Positions 59,000 through 64,000 of a stretch of 64,000 nucleotides of DNA are shown in pieces. Made by a program: the position numbers and the translations under genes. Within the stretch, counting starts at the first letter, position 1, and every line of letters starts with the position of its first letter. The notes under the pieces are model-generated. The model was not told the DNA's origin. It ran no database searches and saw only the letters and a program-made list of their open reading frames with translations. The stretch comes from Candidatus Culexarchaeum yellowstonense (GTDB lineage Archaea > Thermoproteota > Methanomethylicia > Culexarchaeales > Culexarchaeaceae): positions 138,007 through 202,006 of the forward strand of contig JANGFR010000002.1 of the NCBI GenBank assembly GCA_024707015.1. Reading direction: 5' to 3'.

Positions 59000-60601
59000 A
59001 TGTACGATATAATAGTAAATAATGCAAAGATAGTTGATGGAACTGGAAGCCCATGGTACTATGGGAGCATAGCCATAAGAAATGGCAAGATAGTGGAAAT
59101 CAAGAGGAAGGGGAGGTTTAAGAGTGGAGAACATGTGATAAACGCCGAAGGGTTAATGGTGGCCCCAGGATTCATAGACATGCACAGTCACTCAGACGCA
59201 TACCTACTAATAAACCCTAAAGCTGAAAGCAAAATTAGACAGGGGGTTACATTAGAAGTCATAGGTAATTGCGGTTCAAGTATGGCGCCAATACTACCAG
59301 AAAAGCTAAGTGAATTTAAGAGGAGACTCGGTGAACTTGCACAGTACATAACATGGGACTGGTCAACATATAGGGAATATAAGGAGAAACTCATGAAAAA
59401 TGGAATTGCATTGAACGTTGCCCCACTAATAGGGCATGGAACATTAAGAGTTAATGTAATGGGATATGAAAATAGGGAGCCAACCATGGAGGAGCTTGAG
59501 GAAATGAAGAAATTGCTGGAGCAATGCATGAAGGATGGAGCCTTCGGACTATCCACTGGACTCATATACACCCCTGGAAGCTACGCTAAAACTGAAGAGA
59601 TAATTGAACTTGCAAAAGTAGCTGCAAAGTATGGTGGAATATACTCCTCACATATAAGAAGTGAAGCGGATAAGCTTATGGAAGCCATAATGGAAGCAAT
59701 AAGGATAGGGAGAGAAGCAAAGATTAGAGTGGAAATTTCACATCTAAAATCAGCTGGAGTTAGGAATTGGGGTAAAATTGTGGAAGCACTGAAAAGGATT
59801 GAAGAAGCAAGATGGGAAGGGGTGGATGTAACAGCAGACTTCTACCCATACACCGCTGGAAGTACAAGTTTAACTGCTTGCATACCACCATGGGCCCATG
59901 TAGGCGGAATAGAGGAGATGATTAAGAGGCTAAAGGATCCTGAGCAGAGGGCTAAGATAAGAAGGGATATAGAGGTAAGCACTGAAGGATGGGAGAACCT
60001 CGCAAACCTAGCAGGATGGGATAAGATAGTGGTGGCATCATGTGAAAAGAACAAGCAATACGAGGGATTAAGCATAAGTGAAATAGCCAAAATGAATGGT
60101 AAAGACCCATACGATCAAGCATTCGACCTAATAATAGAGGAAGAGGGGAGGGTGCAAATAGTACTACACATGATGAGGGAAGAGGATATGTTGGAAGCAT
60201 TGAAAAGCCCATACACGATGGTTGGAACAGATGGATCCAGCATAGCACCATATGAACCTCTAGGAAGAGGGAAACCACACCCAAGGAATTATGGAACATT
60301 CCCAAGGATAATTGGGAGATATGCAAGAGACAAGAGAGTTATAACCATAGAGGAAGCAATTAGAAAGATGACATCACTACCAGCCAACAAACTTGGCTTA
60401 AAAGATAGGGGGATAATAAGGAGGGGGTTCTGGGCAGACCTCGTAATATTCAATCCAAAAACAATAATAGACACAGCAACCTTCGAAAACCCACACCAAT
60501 ACCCAAAGGGAATAGAATACGTGATAGTAAATGGGAGAATCGTTATAGATAAAGGCGAACACACAGGGGAACTTCCAGGAAGAGTTCTGGAAAGAGAATA
60601 A
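59000..60601 (+). CDS. N-acyl-D-amino-acid deacylase
   Basis: Zinc amidohydrolase that removes the acyl group from N-acyl-D-amino acids. Key sites: HSH in VAPGFIDMHSHSDAYLL near 54-70, the Cys ligand in EVIGNCGSSMAP near 87-98, GAFGLSTGLIYTPGSYA near 180-196, His in IYSSHIRSEADKL near 212-224, His in RVEISHLKSAG, and Asp in VGTDGSSIAPYEP near 408-420. 533 residues is slightly longer than the bacterial enzymes. Start ATG 59000, with GGTGAT 5 bases upstream. It diverges from the YtcJ-like gene. Confidence 0.93.
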   Translation: MYDIIVNNAKIVDGTGSPWYYGSIAIRNGKIVEIKRKGRFKSGEHVINAEGLMVAPGFIDMHSHSDAYLLINPKAESKIRQGVTLEVIGNCGSSMAPILPEKLSEFKRRLGELAQYITWDWSTYREYKEKLMKNGIALNVAPLIGHGTLRVNVMGYENREPTMEELEEMKKLLEQCMKDGAFGLSTGLIYTPGSYAKTEEIIELAKVAAKYGGIYSSHIRSEADKLMEAIMEAIRIGREAKIRVEISHLKSAGVRNWGKIVEALKRIEEARWEGVDVTADFYPYTAGSTSLTACIPPWAHVGGIEEMIKRLKDPEQRAKIRRDIEVSTEGWENLANLAGWDKIVVASCEKNKQYEGLSISEIAKMNGKDPYDQAFDLIIEEEGRVQIVLHMMREEDMLEALKSPYTMVGTDGSSIAPYEPLGRGKPHPRNYGTFPRIIGRYARDKRVITIEEAIRKMTSLPANKLGLKDRGIIRRGFWADLVIFNPKTIIDTATFENPHQYPKGIEYVIVNGRIVIDKGEHTGELPGRVLERE

Positions 60602-60652
60602 ATTAAGTTAAAGGGACCATCAAATGGATGGCTTAGATGATGGAGTAAAACA

Positions 60653-60662
60653 AATATAAATA
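60653..60662 (+). promoter_or_regulatory. TATA box for the FUN14 gene
   Basis: AATATAAATA centred about 38 bases before ATG 60696, giving a leader of roughly 13 bases. Confidence 0.45.
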
Positions 60663-60695
60663 CCAACCCTCCTCTAATTATTTTAGTGACAAATA

Positions 60696-61004
60696 ATGAG
60701 CGAATGGGACCCAATACTCTTCCAGCTTGGAGTTGGAGCCATAACGGGATTTATAGTTGGATATGCATTAAAAAAGATACTAAAGATACTAATAGTCATA
60801 GTGGGCATATTCCTACTGGCACTTGCATACCTACAATGGAATGGGGTTATAAGGGTGGATTATGCAACGCTGATAGGTAAAATAGAGAATGTCACAAAAA
60901 GCTTCATAGGGGAATCCACACCACTAATAAGCCAAATAACAGCCAACATACCCTTTGGAGGATCATTTCTAGCTGGATTCTATATAGGATATAAAAAGGG
61001 TTGA
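60696..61004 (+). CDS. FUN14 family membrane protein
   Basis: 102 residues. Pattern: LFQLGVGAITGFIVGYALKKI near 8-28, a second helix LIVIVGIFLLALAYLQWNGVI, a short amphipathic loop, and a final glycine-rich helix PFGGSFLAGFYIGYKKG. This matches FUN14 domain proteins, widespread in archaea without a proven role there (in eukaryotes they act at mitochondria). It stands alone, converging with the D-cysteine desulfhydrase-like gene. Confidence 0.88.
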   Translation: MSEWDPILFQLGVGAITGFIVGYALKKILKILIVIVGIFLLALAYLQWNGVIRVDYATLIGKIENVTKSFIGESTPLISQITANIPFGGSFLAGFYIGYKKG

Positions 61005-61021
61005 AATTTAATTGTTCAAAT

Positions 61022-62053
61022 TCAAACAAGCTTCTCCAAATCGGAAACCTTAACACCGTAACGCCACAAATCCTCTTCATACTGGAATATTAGAGGTAAA
61101 CCGCCAGTGTGGATGAATAGTACTTTAGAACCCTTCTCTATAACCCCCTTATCCACGAGATCCATTAAACCCATAAAGGCCTTCCCAGTATATAGCGGAT
61201 CTAAGAGTATGGCTTCCATCTTTGCAACCTTCCGCATGACTTCAACAACATCCTTAGTCACAATTCCATAGCCACCACAAGTATACTCATCATAAACTAA
61301 GATGTCTTTATCATCAAGTTTAACTGGTAGCTTCAAATACTCCACAGACTCCTCAGCAATACTTTTAATTCTATTGTAAAGGACACTCTTTGAAGGACCA
61401 CATGAAATCCCTAAAACCTTAATCCCACTATTCAAATTCTTCATCCCCAAGCACAGTGCAGTTTGCGTCCCACCAGATCCAGTGGAGTGAACAATGTAAT
61501 CCACTTTAATACACATTTCATTCAATTGATGTAGAATCTCCACAGAGGCATTCAAATACCCTAAAACACCAACTTTATTTGCACCGCCACCCGGAATTAT
61601 ATAGGGCTTCCTACCCTTAGCCTCCTGCTCCCTTGCAACCTCCTCCATAACCTTTGGAATATCATCCCTGGCAGCATCAACAATCTTAATCTCAGCATCA
61701 AACAATACATCTAACAGGAGATTCCCCTTAACCTTCTTAGGACCAGTACTTGTAAGGACCAGGATGGGATGCAAATTATACAATCTACATGCAGCTGCAG
61801 TTAATCTAACATGATTTGAGCATAAAGCTCCAGTGGTTATCACGGTATCACAATTCCTCTTCAAAGCATCCCCCAAAAAGAATTCAAGCTTCCTAGCCTT
61901 ATTCCCACCCATGGCCAACTCCATGTAATCATCACGCTTAATATACAATTCAATGCCAAGCTCCTCACTGAGTTTAGGCATATACTGTATTGGTGTTGGT
62001 AAACGTACCAGCCTAACTCTTGGATGATCACCTATAGATAAAACCAAACTCAT
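61022..62053 (-). CDS. D-cysteine desulfhydrase / ACC deaminase family enzyme
   Basis: Fold-type II PLP enzyme. Seen: RVRLVRLPTPIQYMPKLSEELG near the start, YIKRDDYMELAMGGNKARKLEFFL near 36-59 with the PLP lysine, TTGALCSNHVRLTAAACRLYN near 73-93, IIPGGGANKVGVLGYLNA, HSTGSGGTQTALCLGM near 187-202 and the end LFIHTGGLPLIFQY. About 343 residues. Relatives degrade D-cysteine, ACC or L-cysteate; the residues visible do not decide. ATG 62053 is preferred to GTG 62065 from TATA spacing (AGTATAAAAG at 62081-62090 on the plus text). Confidence 0.9.
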   Translation of the reverse strand: MSLVLSIGDHPRVRLVRLPTPIQYMPKLSEELGIELYIKRDDYMELAMGGNKARKLEFFLGDALKRNCDTVITTGALCSNHVRLTAAACRLYNLHPILVLTSTGPKKVKGNLLLDVLFDAEIKIVDAARDDIPKVMEEVAREQEAKGRKPYIIPGGGANKVGVLGYLNASVEILHQLNEMCIKVDYIVHSTGSGGTQTALCLGMKNLNSGIKVLGISCGPSKSVLYNRIKSIAEESVEYLKLPVKLDDKDILVYDEYTCGGYGIVTKDVVEVMRKVAKMEAILLDPLYTGKAFMGLMDLVDKGVIEKGSKVLFIHTGGLPLIFQYEEDLWRYGVKVSDLEKLV

Positions 62054-62080
62054 GCACCAAATCACTATATTGCAATCAAC

Positions 62081-62090
62081 AGTATAAAAG
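62081..62090 (-). promoter_or_regulatory. TATA box for the desulfhydrase-like gene
   Basis: Minus strand CTTTTATACT, centred about 32 bases before ATG 62053; transcription start would fall near 62059. Confidence 0.45.
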
Positions 62091-62099
62091 TGTTGGTAT

Positions 62100-63377
62100 T
62101 TATTCTGGAGCCACTTTCAATTTTAATCCAACAACATCAACAACCTTAACCTTCTGCCCCCTCTTAATATCAACATCAGAGAATGCAGTCCACTCTTCAC
62201 CAAAAACATGTACAACACCATTCTCACCAGCCTTAAAATCTGTTTTAGCAGTTCCAGTCATCCCAATAAGCTTTTTTGGATCCATCATCCCCCTAGCCCT
62301 CCTCCAACTCTTCCTAACATTATGTATGTATAAGATGAGGAAGCCTCCTCCAATAGCCAATATGGATACGAATACATATTGTGGAACTCCAATTTCAATA
62401 TATGGTTGCTCCCTATACATAAATAGTATCCCCAAAGCATACATTACTAGGCCGAGGAAACCGAATAATTGTATGCCAGGATAATGCAACTCCACCAATA
62501 TTAATATTGATCCAATTATCATCAATGCTAGTGCCGTAACGCTGGGGCCAATTAAACCTATACCGAAGAGTGATAAAATCATCAATGCTGCCCCAATGAA
62601 ACCATATATTTGAGTCCCAGGGGTAAACAGTTCTATTAGTATGAACCAAAATCCAAGCTCAAATAGTAAACCAACAATAGTTGGATCATTTAGTAAGGAA
62701 TACAATTGTGAGGCAATACTCCTACCAACCACAACAACCTCATAACCGCTCCAACCAAGTACAGACAAAACCTCCTGTAGAGAATTAGCTTTAAAATCGG
62801 CTATTCTAAGCTCCAAAGCTTTACCAACAGTTAAATCAAGATTCTCAGCAACGAATTTAACTGCAATATCAACCCTACTATCATTAAAACCATACTTCCT
62901 CTCAGCAAGAGCCCTCATACGCTCAATAGCATAATTCAAAACTTTAGGGTCAACCGGTTCACCAGTAGTACTCCTAGGTTGACATGAACCTATAACACTA
63001 CCATCAGACATTACAAGATAGTTTGCTGCAAGAGCAATAAAGGTTCCAGCTGAAACAGCCTTAGCCCCGGGAGGGCCAACCCAAACAACAGTCTCAACTT
63101 TAGAGCTTACAAGAGCATTAATTATGGTATCCATGCTATCCATATATCCACCATAAGTATTCAACCTAATAATTAAAGGCGCATTGGAAGCCTCAGCCTT
63201 AGATAAAACGTTCAAAATATACTCAGCAATGCCAGCATCAATAGTAGCATCAACCTCAGCATAATAAACTCTAGGAGGGGATGAAAGGGCAATATATGGC
63301 TGAATAAAGAGTGATATGAAGCAAGCTATGATGAAGATTGAAAATATATGAGGATACCTACCCCTATACATGAACAT
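62100..63377 (-). CDS. NfeD-family membrane serine protease (long form)
   Basis: 425 residues: a signal or anchor helix near 11-30, a ClpP-fold protease domain, four hydrophobic helices near 230-345, and a C-terminal OB-fold NfeD domain (LIGMTGTAKTDFKAGENGVV). The protease part has IIRLNTYGGYMDSMDTI near 68-84 and the nucleophile Ser in GAKAVSAGTFIALAAN near 104-119; a Lys about 45 residues on (AERKYG) can be the base. The archaeal homologue PH1510 cleaves stomatin. Here no stomatin gene is adjacent. Confidence 0.92.
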   Translation of the reverse strand: MFMYRGRYPHIFSIFIIACFISLFIQPYIALSSPPRVYYAEVDATIDAGIAEYILNVLSKAEASNAPLIIRLNTYGGYMDSMDTIINALVSSKVETVVWVGPPGAKAVSAGTFIALAANYLVMSDGSVIGSCQPRSTTGEPVDPKVLNYAIERMRALAERKYGFNDSRVDIAVKFVAENLDLTVGKALELRIADFKANSLQEVLSVLGWSGYEVVVVGRSIASQLYSLLNDPTIVGLLFELGFWFILIELFTPGTQIYGFIGAALMILSLFGIGLIGPSVTALALMIIGSILILVELHYPGIQLFGFLGLVMYALGILFMYREQPYIEIGVPQYVFVSILAIGGGFLILYIHNVRKSWRRARGMMDPKKLIGMTGTAKTDFKAGENGVVHVFGEEWTAFSDVDIKRGQKVKVVDVVGLKLKVAPE

Positions 63378-63432
63378 TCAGCATCAATTATAAAGTTGAA
63401 TAAAACGTAGATAAAAATATAGTTATGAGGCG

Positions 63433-63451
63433 AATGATTGTGAAAATCATT
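63433..63451. repeat. Short inverted repeat in the 162-base gap before the aldolase
   Basis: AATGATT and AATCATT, 7-bp arms with a 5-base spacer. The gap 63378-63539 otherwise holds only the upstream region of the minus-strand nfeD gene and a TATA-like TTATTAATTT near 63501-63510 for the aldolase. Confidence 0.35.
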
Positions 63452-63539
63452 AAACGTTAACATCATATAAGGCATTGCATCAAATAAGCTAGCAATACAA
63501 TTATTAATTTACATAGATTCAAAGTATTGATGTGAAATT

Positions 63540-64000
63540 ATGTGGAGACATATACAGCTTGAAATGGCAAAGTATGGTAGAAAACTAACTGAAAGGGGGT
63601 TTGTATGCGGCCATGGAGGGAACATAAGCGTAAGAATCAATGAAAACATATACATAACCCGCAGAGGGGCATCATTGGAGGACATATCCGCTAGGGACAT
63701 AGTTCAAACCCCCCTAAAACATGAAAGTGAAGCTGATAGGTATGCTTCAAGTGAAACGCCAGTTCATAGGGAAATCTACATAAAAACAGATTACAAGGCA
63801 ATAATACATGCACATCCACCATACGCAATTGCAGTATCATACTTCTTCAACGAGGTAGAGCCACTTGAAATAGAAGCTGCACTTAGGATGGGAAGCATAA
63901 AAGTGATTGAGGGGAAGAGTGGAACTAGGGAGCTTGGATCAAAGATAATTGATAATTTAGGGTCATGTAATGCAGTGATAGTTAGGGGGCATGGAGTCTT
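63540..64000 (+). CDS. Class II aldolase/adducin family protein, 3' truncated
   Basis: Runs off the right edge; 153 complete codons are visible. Signs: ERGFVCGHGGNISVRIN near 18-34 (substrate phosphate loop), YITRRGASLEDISARDIV near 37-54, AIIHAHPPYAIAVSYF near 88-103 with the HxH zinc pair, and IVRGHGVF at the edge with a further zinc His. This is the L-fuculose-1-phosphate aldolase-like group; archaeal members can also serve in other sugar or methylthio pathways, so no specific substrate is given. ATG 63540 lies about 35 bases after a TATA-like element. Confidence 0.88.
   Translation, partial: MWRHIQLEMAKYGRKLTERGFVCGHGGNISVRINENIYITRRGASLEDISARDIVQTPLKHESEADRYASSETPVHREIYIKTDYKAIIHAHPPYAIAVSYFFNEVEPLEIEAALRMGSIKVIEGKSGTRELGSKIIDNLGSCNAVIVRGHGV

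Noticed and set aside
1-64000. CRISPR arrays, insertion sequences, integrase or phage genes
   Set aside because: No regularly spaced repeats, transposase-like frames or attachment sites were found; gene content looks chromosomal.

Overview
The window comes from an archaeon, probably a thermophilic member of the Thermoproteota/TACK side; the lineage cannot be fixed from this sequence alone. Archaeal markers are a pantoate kinase (archaeal CoA pathway), archaeal-type TrpRS and AsnRS, the GEK1-type D-aminoacyl-tRNA deacylase DtdA, a GRC3/Clp1-type polynucleotide kinase, inositol-1-phosphate synthase, HMG-CoA reductase, and TATA boxes placed about 25 bases before many starts, often giving near-leaderless transcripts. 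Genes are tightly packed, TTG starts are common, and no tRNA, rRNA, CRISPR array or insertion sequence was seen. No gap between genes exceeds 300 bases.

Positions 1-13437 carry redox and acyl-CoA metabolism: the end of a fused 5-oxoprolinase subunit BC, class II HMG-CoA reductase, EtfB/EtfA, HdrA, convergent HdrC/HdrB, a ComB-like phosphatase, a four-gene cluster encoding an uncharacterised membrane assembly with a DUF6754 protein, and an acyl-CoA dehydrogenase. HdrA, HdrB and the later aldehyde oxidoreductase each show changes at expected iron-sulfur ligands.

Positions 13473-29093 hold a translin-like protein, inositol-phosphate synthase, an OBG-type GTPase, a ThDP enzyme with an M20 hydrolase, a tungsten-type aldehyde:ferredoxin oxidoreductase with its four-cluster ferredoxin subunit, a small DNA-repair cluster (LigD-type phosphoesterase, unknown Cys/His protein, alkyltransferase), pyruvate phosphate dikinase beside a ferredoxin, AsnRS and DtdA.

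Positions 29099-46915 are rich in hydrolases and amino-acid metabolism: TldD/TldE, two M20 hydrolases, an M28-like protein with replaced catalytic residues, a cupin, ArgG/ArgH behind a likely HTH-ACT regulator, spermidine synthase, AlaX, GRC3-like kinase and pantoate kinase.

Positions 46988-64000 carry TrpRS, a DEDD exonuclease-like protein, a DHH phosphoesterase, carbamate kinase, MoaB, a Toprim protein, DUF763, a P1-family peptidase, a degenerate kinase-like protein, a class III aminotransferase, two amidohydrolases, a FUN14 protein, a D-cysteine desulfhydrase-like enzyme, NfeD and the start of a class II aldolase.

Taken together, the genes suggest an anaerobe that ferments peptides and amino acids, including D-amino acids and 5-oxoproline, with 2-oxoacids and aldehydes oxidised through ferredoxin (AOR) and acyl-CoA electrons passed through ETF and an Hdr-like complex. 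This is inference from gene content. The most interesting unexplained item is the DUF6754 membrane cluster at 9026-12013, with two inverted repeats in its promoter and leader.
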